A DNA stretch of 64,000 nt from Crocosphaera sp. (GTDB taxonomy: Bacteria; Cyanobacteriota; Cyanobacteriia; Cyanobacteriales; Microcystaceae), in the NCBI GenBank assembly GCA_030065205.1, contig JASJDN010000010.1, forward strand, positions 37,976 through 101,975, read 5' to 3'. Each line of letters begins with the position of its first letter. Position 1 is the first letter of the stretch. Under the pieces are notes generated by a model. It was given only the letters and a program-made list of their open reading frames with translations. It was not told where the DNA came from and did not search any database. The translations under genes and the position numbers were made by a program. Below are positions 46,169-54,897 of the stretch, piece by piece.

Positions 46169-47845
46169 TCACGATTTGGAATTGGGTTTTGTTGACTTTC
46201 TCTGATAGTCTCTTTCTGAAAGACTGTTACCAACCCCTTGTAAAATGCCTTTACCCACTAATCCAATGCCACGACCAATTACTTGAGTTAAAATATAGAC
46301 TAACCCTTTACCCACCGTTCCCACTAAAGCTCGCAGCAAGGGAGCGATCGCGTCTCGAACCTCTAAGAGTATGGTCACTGTCCATCGCAGTCCACTTAAC
46401 GTCTCTAGTTCTCGTTGACGGGGGGCATAAACCACCGTACAGTGGATGCCTTTTTGGCTGAAAAAAAAGAGTCGATATTGACTTTCAAAAATGTTTTTGG
46501 GTTCTTGCCAATATTCTTGCTTTCTATATTCCCATGCTAAGCGATTCCTAAATTTAGCCACTTCCCTCGATGATACTATGTCTGAATTATATAGATTTTT
46601 CTTAACTTTTTCATGATTAGAAAAGTAATTTAAAATTAAAGCGACAATCCCATTCGCAATCTGAATAATAGTGTTATGCAAAATTTTTTCTTTTGTCTCT
46701 GTTGTTTCATCTACAGGAGTAATTTCTTTAAATTCTAATTCATACCCTAAGATAACGTCATTAAATAGCTCAGTAAAATAAGGGATTTTTTGTAACATTT
46801 CTTGAGACACTAAATCTTCATTTTCTTCTACCAAGATTTCCATATCATCTAAGGATACTTGTTGTTCATTGAGACAATATTTACTAAGAAAAATCAAGGC
46901 AGATTCTCTCCATACTCTTTCTACGATAGATAGACTATTTTTCGATAGCTGTATTCTGGGTGTCTCTATAAATTTTAGATCATTAATAATGCGATAAAAT
47001 TGTTTCAAAACCAATTCTAGTATTTCTTGTTTCTTCTCAGGTTTTAATATATCAATTTCTAATAAAAAAATAGTTAAGTTATCCAAATTATACTCAAGTT
47101 TCTCAACGGTTTCATCAAAAATTTGAAATTCTTTTTCTTTTATTCCTAAAGTTCCAGTTGTCACTAATTTATTTGGGTTAATTGTTTTAAGATTAGAGCC
47201 ATTGGGTGATAAGACAATGACCTCAACGGGTAATAACTGCTCTACTATCCATCGTGCTGTTAGCAGTTCTCGCTTTCTTCCTTTTAAAAAAAGTCTATCT
47301 AACTTAGAAATAGGACGGTTTTTAAGATTTTTATTAATTAATTGCAAGTTACTATTAATTTGCTCTATCCCTGATTTTCGCACCCTAGACAACCAGTTTT
47401 CTTGCGAAGTTCTAGTTTTTACTTCAGACAATTGACTAGAAACCGTCGTCGGCCAAATCAATTCACCTTGAATGATTTTATGCCAGTTTTCTAGCAAAAG
47501 TTCTATGCTTGCTCCCTTATTAACGTATCCTTCGATCCTTATTTTTTTAAATTCTTGCTGTTGCTCTCCAGTCAGATCATAACTTAATAAACATAGTTTA
47601 GTCTGAGGCTGACTTGTCTTAACTTGTTGATAAAACCTTTCAATGGTTAAGGTTTCATCTGTTACATTGGGGTCTAAAATAATTAGATCAGAAGTGTTAT
47701 TTGATAACTCGCTCAAAGCGTCGGTTAAGTTATCAGTTTGACCAATAATTTCCCATTGAGAATGACTGCTCAAGATCGTTGCGAGTCCTAAGCGAAAAAT
47801 GGGATCGTTGTCCACAAGAAAGAGGGATATAGGGCGATCGCTCAC
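46169..47845 (-). CDS. Receiver-like domain plus DUF3685 protein
   Basis: The 558-residue protein starts with a response-regulator-like receiver (LFLVDNDPIFRLGLATIL, phosphoacceptor-like Asp in LIILDPNVTDETL, Lys in EGYVNKGAS) but lacks a second acidic residue (DN instead of DD at 12-13). Then follows DUF3685, a cyanobacterial and red-algal plastid (Ycf55-like) family, rich in charged residues. No DNA-binding output domain is visible. It may be a non-canonical regulator whose receiver is only partly competent for phosphorylation. Its stop lies next to the IS relic, and the Fur-family gene is 5 bases upstream of its start, so they are probably co-transcribed. Confidence 0.75.
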   Translation of the reverse strand: MSDRPISLFLVDNDPIFRLGLATILSSHSQWEIIGQTDNLTDALSELSNNTSDLIILDPNVTDETLTIERFYQQVKTSQPQTKLCLLSYDLTGEQQQEFKKIRIEGYVNKGASIELLLENWHKIIQGELIWPTTVSSQLSEVKTRTSQENWLSRVRKSGIEQINSNLQLINKNLKNRPISKLDRLFLKGRKRELLTARWIVEQLLPVEVIVLSPNGSNLKTINPNKLVTTGTLGIKEKEFQIFDETVEKLEYNLDNLTIFLLEIDILKPEKKQEILELVLKQFYRIINDLKFIETPRIQLSKNSLSIVERVWRESALIFLSKYCLNEQQVSLDDMEILVEENEDLVSQEMLQKIPYFTELFNDVILGYELEFKEITPVDETTETKEKILHNTIIQIANGIVALILNYFSNHEKVKKNLYNSDIVSSREVAKFRNRLAWEYRKQEYWQEPKNIFESQYRLFFFSQKGIHCTVVYAPRQRELETLSGLRWTVTILLEVRDAIAPLLRALVGTVGKGLVYILTQVIGRGIGLVGKGILQGVGNSLSERDYQRKSTKPNSKS

Positions 47846-47850
47846 TAACG

Positions 47851-48333
47851 TTATACAGGCGAGGGCTTACTTACTGTTTCATTTAGTTTAGACTGTTCTG
47901 GCTGTTTATGGCCATAAAAATCGATTCGATAGTCAGTGATGGTAATTCCTGTTTCAGCTTCTATCTGTTCAATCAACTCTGGAGGCAGTTTAACATGAAC
48001 ATCAATAATCTGCTGCGTATCTAAACAGTTAACATGACTATGGGAGTCGGTAATAGTTCCATAGAGTCGTCCCTCACATCGCTCTAAACATTCGATAATT
48101 CCCTGACTTGATAAGGCTTCTAGGTTTTGATACACTGAAGTGTGGCCGACGTTTTTGCCATTTTGACTGAGACGATTATAAATTTCTCTTGCCGAAAGAT
48201 GCTCTTTGGTTTTCCATAACAATTCTAAAATATAGCGACGTTGACGACTAATACGCATTCCTAGACATTGACACCGATGTAAAGCGTCTTCTAAGGAGCG
48301 AATTTTTGGATTTTCTTCAACCGTTTCCTTCAT
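47851..48333 (-). CDS. Fur-family transcriptional regulator, zinc-poor variant
   Basis: The 160-residue protein has the Fur winged helix (RISRQRRYILELLWKTKEHLSAREIYNRL, about 25-53) and the recognition helix NVGHTSVYQNLEAL, then the metal-sensing half (DSHSHVNC, IDVHVKLPPELIEQIE). The structural-zinc cysteine pairs (CxxC ... CxxC) common in Fur and Zur are reduced: only HVNC plus an N-terminal pair in CQCLGM. This is closer to PerR/Fur-C variants in cyanobacteria. It may sense iron, zinc or peroxide; not decidable here. It lies 5 bases upstream of the DUF3685 gene. Confidence 0.8.
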   Translation of the reverse strand: MKETVEENPKIRSLEDALHRCQCLGMRISRQRRYILELLWKTKEHLSAREIYNRLSQNGKNVGHTSVYQNLEALSSQGIIECLERCEGRLYGTITDSHSHVNCLDTQQIIDVHVKLPPELIEQIEAETGITITDYRIDFYGHKQPEQSKLNETVSKPSPV

Positions 48334-48700
48334 AAAATATTGACAAGACTGACTTAAACATACTCGTTACCAATTTAGCTTAAATCAGTTGTAACTGTCC
48401 ACGGAATTAGGATCTGAGGTTGCGTTGCAAAAACTTTTAAAGAGTACACAAGTTCTAAACTTGTCTCATTATTCAGTAGCAATTTTCTTTTAACATTTAG
48501 TATAAAATCTAAATATTTGGCAATTTTATCAAGGATTTCTCGGTTTAGATAAGGGAAAAAATCGGTGAATTTTTGTAAAAATATCTGTTAATTATTACCC
48601 CCTCATGCTTGGCGAGTTACAATAGTAAGTGTAAGAGAAAATAGCAAGAAAAATAATCAGATTTAGTCAGTTTAGGTAAACACAATTCAGTTAAAAGTTA

Positions 48701-48813
48701 TGCCTAGTATTAAGTGAATGTATTTGGTACTTTGCTAGGCAGCCTTTGTGTGAAAGTTTTAGGTAGCAAATAGAGAATTTTTGCATATTTTCTCCAGGTT
48801 GCTACCAGGGAGG
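48701..48813 (+). promoter_or_regulatory. Structured leader of the VWA gene
   Basis: The 487-base spacer 48334-48820 is AT-rich with no gene. Its last 110 bases hold two inverted repeats: TGCCTAG (48701-48707)/CTAGGCA (48735-48741) and GGTAGCAA (48762-48769)/TTGCTACC (48799-48806). The second arm ends directly at the ribosome-binding site AGGGAGG (48807-48813), seven bases before the ATG. Folding of the leader could affect access of the ribosome. No known riboswitch is recognised. Confidence 0.45.
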
Positions 48814-48820
48814 TTTTATC

Positions 48821-50998
48821 ATGACCTATATCGATTTTGAATCAGGGATTTATCCTACCCATACAGGTATTCCGATTTGTGATGAGGGGGGGATACGCAA
48901 TACATTGCCAGATTCTGATAACGGGATAAGTTTCATAATTGCTAGCGGAGCAATGGAAATTCTCATGGTTTCAGGGAATCGCCGCTTATTTTTCTCACAA
49001 GTAGATTGTGCTGATGTTATCCGGCCGAATGCAATTTTGGTGATCCGTTTTAATAACCCCCAGCAGTTTGTAAGTTTCAGGACATACATGGATATGCCGA
49101 TAGATGGACCCAGCGATCCCCCCATTGGCATGATTGTGAAATTTTATCGCGAACACGGCGGAAATGAAGATGATCTAGTCCAAAGACAAGATTTGCCTTG
49201 GTTGTTTGCTGAAGGCCAGACAGTAACTTTCAACAGTCCAGCAACACCGATCAAGGAAATCGTCATGCGAACCCAAGCACCAGAAAACAGTCTTTTCTGG
49301 ATTGAATTTTACGAAACCGTTGCCGATATCGGTCACGACATTGCTTTGGCGTTAGATGGTTCTGGCAGTATGGCGGCTCAGAATAAGTGGCAGAGCATGA
49401 TTGAAGCGGCTGATATCCTCCACGACCTCTACAAAGTCATGGGCAACGAAAGTGAAGATAGGTTAGGTGCAGTGCGCTTTCGCTGGAGTTGTGCCGATAG
49501 TAGTCCGTTAGGCAATAAAATTGTCGAACAGCCACCACTTAGCGCGTTGAGTACAGTGGATTTGCCCAGTCTCTACGCCACAGATGCTCCAAGTGAATGT
49601 ACTCCCATTGGGGAAGGAATTCGGCGGGCGGCTGGAATGGTTAATTCAGGAGCTAATCCCGCGAAACACTTGATATTGTTCACGGATGGCAAGAATAACC
49701 GAGGCGCATCAGTCAATACAGTTTCCTCAGATCCCATCCTCGATCCACTGACAATTCACGCCATCGGTCTAGGTTCTGGAGTTCATATCGATCCCAGTGA
49801 AATTAGTGTCCTTGCCAGTGAACACGGCGGAAGCTATCGCGAAACAACTGATCCATCAGAAATTCTCGATTTCTTCGTACAAATTCTTGGAGAAACACTC
49901 GATAAAGCAGAAATAGCTGATGTTTATGGCACTCGCTCAGTCACTATCCATGACGGAACGGACAAGGCTATTTTCTTGATAGCGTGGGAAGATCCCACCG
50001 TCACCCATGACTTCGATCTCCGCGCACCAGATGGCACAATCATTGACCATGCTGCGACTCCAACTTACCATCCGAAAGTGTCTGCTTTGGTGAGCCATGC
50101 TTACTTTGTGCTAGAAGGCAGTCTAGGAGGCACTTGGCAATTTGTGAACGTTCCTAGCGACCCGAAAATCAGGTACTTAGCGGTTGAGGATCTCGGATTG
50201 AAGATTAAGTGGGACATTACACCGATTCTTGGCTTCACGGGACGACCCATTGTCATCACTGCTCAGATTACCCTTAATGGTGAACCCTATCGAGGCGAGG
50301 TCAATGTTACTGCTCAAGTTCGCCGTCCTGATGAAGCCCAAGGCGACCTCATTGCCAGGGAAGTGCGAAAAAATCAGCAAGTTAAGGCAGTGACAACCAG
50401 TGCAGCTGTTCGACCTAGTGCTGATACCAGTCAGCGATCGCAGGTAATTTCGTCTGTTCTCTCTCGCTACGAACGCAATGACTTTCTCTTCACCAATATG
50501 AGAGAACTGAGGTTTGAGAAAGTAGAAGACGGACTATATCGCTTGAACTTCTCCCAAACTCAATACGATGGCACGTATCGCTTCGATTTGAAAGCCAGGG
50601 GAGACAATTTTGCCCGTCGTAACACGCTCTGTGCCGTGTTAGTCACTCGGGTTGATGCTGTTCGTTCTTCGATCCAAATGAGCAAAGTAGAACAAAACCT
50701 CTACAAAGCAACCATTACTCCCATGAGTCGAGCAGGGGTTTTCCTTGGACCTTTCTATGCAGACAAGATTAAGTTAGTCTCTACTCAAGCTCGTCCAATT
50801 TCCTCTCTGAAAGATAATCTTGATGGTAGTTACACTCAGCTATTTGCTACTGATGGGGAAGCGCCAACGGATCTAGGTTTGGAGATTTTGGGAACAACAA
50901 TTCCTCTGCAGAAGCATTCTAATCTCATTTTGTGGATTATCATCATCTTGTTGTCAATTCTTGTGATTCTACTATTTCTCTACATTGCCCTTTCCTAA
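48821..50998 (+). CDS. Von Willebrand factor A domain protein, C-terminally membrane-anchored
   Basis: The 725-residue protein has an unassigned beta-type N-terminal domain (about 1-170), a VWA domain with MIDAS motif DIALALDGSGSMAA (about 173-186), later T and D ligands (VRFRWSC region and ILFTDGKNN near 284), a middle region with beta strands like an extracellular Ig-type module (about 380-560), and a C-terminal hydrophobic helix (LILWIIIILLSILVILLFLYI). The latter suggests tail anchoring with the domain on one membrane face. Codon and base use look more GC-rich than in the neighbouring genes, which hints at acquisition, though I have not computed it. Function unknown. Confidence 0.85.
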   Translation: MTYIDFESGIYPTHTGIPICDEGGIRNTLPDSDNGISFIIASGAMEILMVSGNRRLFFSQVDCADVIRPNAILVIRFNNPQQFVSFRTYMDMPIDGPSDPPIGMIVKFYREHGGNEDDLVQRQDLPWLFAEGQTVTFNSPATPIKEIVMRTQAPENSLFWIEFYETVADIGHDIALALDGSGSMAAQNKWQSMIEAADILHDLYKVMGNESEDRLGAVRFRWSCADSSPLGNKIVEQPPLSALSTVDLPSLYATDAPSECTPIGEGIRRAAGMVNSGANPAKHLILFTDGKNNRGASVNTVSSDPILDPLTIHAIGLGSGVHIDPSEISVLASEHGGSYRETTDPSEILDFFVQILGETLDKAEIADVYGTRSVTIHDGTDKAIFLIAWEDPTVTHDFDLRAPDGTIIDHAATPTYHPKVSALVSHAYFVLEGSLGGTWQFVNVPSDPKIRYLAVEDLGLKIKWDITPILGFTGRPIVITAQITLNGEPYRGEVNVTAQVRRPDEAQGDLIAREVRKNQQVKAVTTSAAVRPSADTSQRSQVISSVLSRYERNDFLFTNMRELRFEKVEDGLYRLNFSQTQYDGTYRFDLKARGDNFARRNTLCAVLVTRVDAVRSSIQMSKVEQNLYKATITPMSRAGVFLGPFYADKIKLVSTQARPISSLKDNLDGSYTQLFATDGEAPTDLGLEILGTTIPLQKHSNLILWIIIILLSILVILLFLYIALS

Positions 50999-51050
50999 AA
51001 ATCAAACGGGTGGTGTAGCGAATCTCTGGATATCCTAAAAACGGTAGTGC

Positions 51051-51077
51051 AATCTCCCGATGTGTAATCGGGAGATT
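51051..51077 (+). terminator. Perfect hairpin ahead of nnr
   Basis: AATCTCCCGAT (51051-51061) and ATCGGGAGATT (51067-51077) form an 11-base perfect stem with a five-base loop, 53 bases after the VWA stop. A T-tract is missing, so it is either a factor-assisted terminator or a leader hairpin of nnr. An ATG at 51060 lies inside it. Confidence 0.5.
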
Positions 51078-51116
51078 CATAACAAGAAAACAGTGTCAAA
51101 ACCTGAAACAAGACTT

Positions 51117-52667
51117 ATGCAACCGAGACAAGAACTTGATTCGATTATTGTTACCGCCGAACAAATGGCTAACATTGAGGGAAAAATTTTTGAAGCTGGT
51201 ATGCCGGTGGCCGCTTTAATGGAAAAAGCAGCCCTGATGATGTCCCAACGTATTCAACAGCTTTATCCTCTCCACACTGTCTCTAAAGTTGGTTTATTAG
51301 TGGGGCCAGGTCATAATGGGGGAGATGCCTTAGTCATTGCCAGGGAATTACATCTACAAGGGTATGATGTCTGTATCTACTGTCCCTTTCCCAAGTTAAA
51401 AGCGTTAACCCAAAAACACGCTGATTATGCCCATCGTTTAGGCATTCCTTACTATAATGATCTCGAATCGTTGAACCCTTGTCAATTAATCATTGATGGT
51501 TTATTTGGCTTTGGATTAACGCGATCGCTTTCTGGTAATCTAGCCCTAGCGGTTGATTGTCTCAATCAATGGTCTACCCCTGTGGTCAGTATTGATATTC
51601 CTTCTGGGTTACACACCGACACAGGAGAAGTGTTAGGAACCGCCGTCAAAGCTACTCATAGTCTTTGTTTGGGGTTATGGAAACCGGTTTATTTTCAGGA
51701 TCAAGCTCTCGCTTATACCGGAAGAGCAGAACGCATCGACTTTGGTATTCCCTTGCGAGATATTTACGCTATTCTTTCCCAACCTATACCCCTACAACTT
51801 TTAAACCAAACCCTAGCACTAGAATTTTTACCCTTATCCCGTCCCCAACTCACCCATAAATATCAACAAGGTCATTTACTGCTCATTGCAGGTTCCCGTC
51901 GCTACGCAGGGGCGAGTATTTTAAGTGGTCATGGGGCAAAAGCAAGCGGGGTGGGAATGTTATCTGTTGCTGTTCCTGAGTCCCTTAAATCGTTACTCGT
52001 CGGTCATATTCCTGATGGCTTAATCATCGATTGTCCCGAATTGGAAAAGGGGGCCGTTGCCTTATTGCCCCCACTTGCAACAGACTTCGATTCCTATGAT
52101 ATCATCGCCTGCGGTCCAGGGTTAACCACGGAAGCAACGGATGTAGTCACTCGGGTGTTAGAAGCACCCTGTCCTATTATTTTAGATGCCGATGCCCTCA
52201 ACATTCTCGCCCAACTGGGAACAGTAAAGGGTTTATCCCAACGGCAGAATGCAACAGTGTTGACTCCCCATCTCGGAGAATTTAAGCGTCTCTTTCCTGA
52301 TATTCATCACCCCGAAAAAGATAGAATTACCGCAGCGAGACGGGCTGCAGAGCAAACTGGGGCAATTATTTTATTAAAAGGGGCCAGAACGATTATTGCT
52401 AACCCTCAAGGCAAAGTTTGGATCATTCCTGACAGCACTCCTGCCTTAGCTAGAGGAGGTAGCGGGGATGTCTTAACGGGTTTAATGGGGGGATTATTAG
52501 CCCAAAATAAGAGGGTTAACCATCCTATAGATGCAATGGTAGCAACTGCTGCTTGGTGGCACGCTCAGGCGGCTATGTTAGCAGCTAAAGACCGTAGTGA
52601 ATTGGGGGTTGATGCCCTCACGCTTTGTCAATATCTTCATCGTAGTTTAGAATCTAATTTGGTATAA
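51117..52667 (+). CDS. nnr: Bifunctional NAD(P)H-hydrate epimerase/dehydratase
   Basis: This enzyme repairs hydrated NAD(P)H: the N-terminal YjeF domain epimerises (NGGDALVIARELHLQG, LIIDGLFGFG), the C-terminal ribokinase-like domain dehydrates with ADP or ATP (ACGPGLT, ILDADALNILAQ, LARGGSGDVLTGLMGGLLA). I chose the ATG at 51117 (516 residues) because the alternative ATG at 51060 lies inside a hairpin. Both domains are complete. A terminator follows the stop. Confidence 0.93.
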   Translation: MQPRQELDSIIVTAEQMANIEGKIFEAGMPVAALMEKAALMMSQRIQQLYPLHTVSKVGLLVGPGHNGGDALVIARELHLQGYDVCIYCPFPKLKALTQKHADYAHRLGIPYYNDLESLNPCQLIIDGLFGFGLTRSLSGNLALAVDCLNQWSTPVVSIDIPSGLHTDTGEVLGTAVKATHSLCLGLWKPVYFQDQALAYTGRAERIDFGIPLRDIYAILSQPIPLQLLNQTLALEFLPLSRPQLTHKYQQGHLLLIAGSRRYAGASILSGHGAKASGVGMLSVAVPESLKSLLVGHIPDGLIIDCPELEKGAVALLPPLATDFDSYDIIACGPGLTTEATDVVTRVLEAPCPIILDADALNILAQLGTVKGLSQRQNATVLTPHLGEFKRLFPDIHHPEKDRITAARRAAEQTGAIILLKGARTIIANPQGKVWIIPDSTPALARGGSGDVLTGLMGGLLAQNKRVNHPIDAMVATAAWWHAQAAMLAAKDRSELGVDALTLCQYLHRSLESNLV

Positions 52668-52706
52668 AAAGCGATCGCCTCTCATCAAGTGATCGCTTTT
52701 TTCTTT
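52666..52706 (+). terminator. Rho-independent terminator of nnr
   Basis: AAAAAGCGATC pairs with GATCGCTTTTTT around a 14-base loop, starting at the stop codon. The stem uses a HIP1 sequence. Confidence 0.75.
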
Positions 52707-52713
52707 AGCTATT

Positions 52714-52739
52714 TTATAACCTGTTATAACAGGTTATAA
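52714..52739. repeat. Perfect 26-bp palindrome between convergent genes
   Basis: TTATAACCTG (52714-52723), central TTATAA (52724-52729), then the exact inverse CAGGTTATAA (52730-52739). It lies in the spacer between the nnr terminator and the GH16 gene end. It could be a protein-binding site or an extra terminator hairpin. Confidence 0.7.
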
Positions 52740-52846
52740 TCTTAGAATTCCCAAATTTTTACATCAACTAACATAAATAAGTAGGGGCGAGATGACTTCG
52801 CCTCTACTATACTTTTATACTTTTTAAGTTATTAAAAAATCTGTTA

Positions 52847-54754
52847 TTAATTTTTCTTGATTAATTTCAATTCAACATCATCTATGCTAACTCCTGTATC
52901 ATAAGGTGAATCAGATTCCACAAAAATTTCAACTTTGTTAGAATTCTTATCAGCTTTTATATTTTCAGAACTTTGAAATTTTTGATACTTTTCATTTTCA
53001 GTAGTTAGATTGTTTTGATCTAACTTTATAATCCATCCATCAGGCGGTTCTTGATCATTAATTTTAACACCAATATGAGCATGAGGAAAAGAAGGAGGTT
53101 CTTGGTTGATTTTCATATTAGCTCTGACCCATGCACTAAATTGATAATCACCTTGCGGTAAATCCTTTATTAATGTATATGTTTTAACTTTATATGTTTC
53201 ATTAGAATTGGAATTAAGATTAGTTGTAGTTTCATTTTTACATTGAGCTTCATTTCTACAATAATGAACTAAAGCTGCTTGACCACTATGAATATTAATT
53301 CTCTCTTCTTTCTCTTGCTTGGTCATTTGATCTGGATTTGTCTTTTTATTTTGATTGGCAATTATATAATCAGCTTTAGGATAATTACCATTTTCAGTTT
53401 CAGTGGTCCATTGATTAATATTTTGACATTGTTTATTGTTGTTATAAGGGGGCGTACATTTTTGTCCGAGATCATCACCATAATATTCAAATCCCCCATT
53501 AGGCACAAAGTCGTTTTTATATGTTTTAATATAATCAACTTTCATTGTGGTTGGAAAAGTAGTTTGACAATGTTGACATATATTGGGGTATTCATCTAAT
53601 GGTGGACGTACTCCTAAAGAAGCAGCTATATATAAAGGTTGATGGAACCATTTATTGTCTTCCCTATGTTTTTCTTCTCCGTCAACATACCAAACAAGCT
53701 CCTCTTTATTCCAGTCTAATTCATATATATGATATTCCTCACTTGGATTAAATTCAGAATTCTCAATTAAGCTTGAATCAAATATAGACTTACATTTTTT
53801 ACACATACAAGAACTTGCATTATTACTACATTGATATTCACTAGGACATTGATGTTCCTTTTCATTACATTCATATTTACTCCTAATACATCTTCGTTTT
53901 TGGTTTCCATTTAATGGACGACAGAAAAATCCCTTATCGAAATGTTCATTACATTCATTTATAGAGTTCTGTGAATATATTTTTTTACACATTTTATTGT
54001 GTTGTTCTTGAAATTCGTTATACCTTTGTTGCTCCTTCGGTTTTTCTTCATTGGAATTAATTTCCACTTCATGTTGAGGATATGTTGGATGTTTAAATCG
54101 ATGAGAAGAATATGCCATAGGATTTACCATAGGATTTCCTTTAAAATAGCCATATCCTTGACCAGTTTCAACTATATCAATCTCAGTCCACCATTTATCG
54201 TCATTCCCTATATCATCATCATTATATAACCAAAAAGCTGAGGAAGTTCCTGGCATTACTGATGCAGCTTTTATTCTGGCTTTAAAATGACCATATAAAA
54301 TCGGTTTAGTAGAACGAATTATTCCCGAACTAAAGTGTCTGAGTATTTTTCCTTTATCTGTACACCATTGTTTATCTTGAGCTATTGGCTCGTGTTTCAT
54401 AGTTATGTCTAGAGAACCATCACCTAAAGTATCGTTATTTTCAGAATCAGGTAGGTTTTTAGTTGTTTGTTTAATAGAGATATTTACAGGCTTCCAATAC
54501 CAATCACACCCCCAAGAATCAATATCTATTCTCCATTTTTTATTGAGAGTAATATAGTCTGCATCTTTATTAAATTTAGCTTCACTAAAATCATCTGAAA
54601 ATTCAGATAATTCAGAGAGAATATATTCATTATTTATTTCATTTTCTGTTTCTAATACAACAACGTTTGTCTGAGCACAAACATTAGCGGTGGAAAATAT
54701 TAATAAAAATATGGATAAAAATAGAATCATTGTAATTCTTTTAAGTATTAGCAT
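52847..54754 (-). CDS. Secreted GH16 glycoside hydrolase with cysteine-rich insert
   Basis: The ATG at 54754 gives a 635-residue protein with a Sec signal (RITMILFLSIFLLIFSTANVCA). The GH16 active-site motif is WWTEIDIVETG (ExDxxE), preceded by GHFKARIKAASVMPGTSSAFW, the agarase/carrageenase/laminarinase-like strand. Between HRFKHPTYPQHEVEIN and the second GH16 half (EYHIYELDWNKEELVWYVDG) a segment of about 100 residues is inserted, with around ten cysteines in CxC, CxxC and CxxxxxC spacings. The C-terminal 180 residues form a beta-sandwich-like carbohydrate-binding domain. It probably cleaves a beta-linked (sulfated or plain) galactan or glucan outside the cell. Low GC and lysine/asparagine-rich. 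Confidence 0.85.
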   Translation of the reverse strand: MLILKRITMILFLSIFLLIFSTANVCAQTNVVVLETENEINNEYILSELSEFSDDFSEAKFNKDADYITLNKKWRIDIDSWGCDWYWKPVNISIKQTTKNLPDSENNDTLGDGSLDITMKHEPIAQDKQWCTDKGKILRHFSSGIIRSTKPILYGHFKARIKAASVMPGTSSAFWLYNDDDIGNDDKWWTEIDIVETGQGYGYFKGNPMVNPMAYSSHRFKHPTYPQHEVEINSNEEKPKEQQRYNEFQEQHNKMCKKIYSQNSINECNEHFDKGFFCRPLNGNQKRRCIRSKYECNEKEHQCPSEYQCSNNASSCMCKKCKSIFDSSLIENSEFNPSEEYHIYELDWNKEELVWYVDGEEKHREDNKWFHQPLYIAASLGVRPPLDEYPNICQHCQTTFPTTMKVDYIKTYKNDFVPNGGFEYYGDDLGQKCTPPYNNNKQCQNINQWTTETENGNYPKADYIIANQNKKTNPDQMTKQEKEERINIHSGQAALVHYCRNEAQCKNETTTNLNSNSNETYKVKTYTLIKDLPQGDYQFSAWVRANMKINQEPPSFPHAHIGVKINDQEPPDGWIIKLDQNNLTTENEKYQKFQSSENIKADKNSNKVEIFVESDSPYDTGVSIDDVELKLIKKN

Positions 54755-54897
54755 GACTTTAAAGCTTTTCAACTCTTCACTATATGAATTTTTGGTGATT
54801 TCATCAAACAATATTTTTGGGAGACATAATGACATAACGTTTATTGTACCTATAGAGGAAAATATTCGCATTATGGAACAAGTGATTCAAGAGAAAA

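Noticed and set aside
45808..46172. Open frames across the ftsH upstream spacer (both strands)
   Set aside because: They run through hairpins of an IS200/IS605-like relic, overlap on opposite strands and match no protein family.
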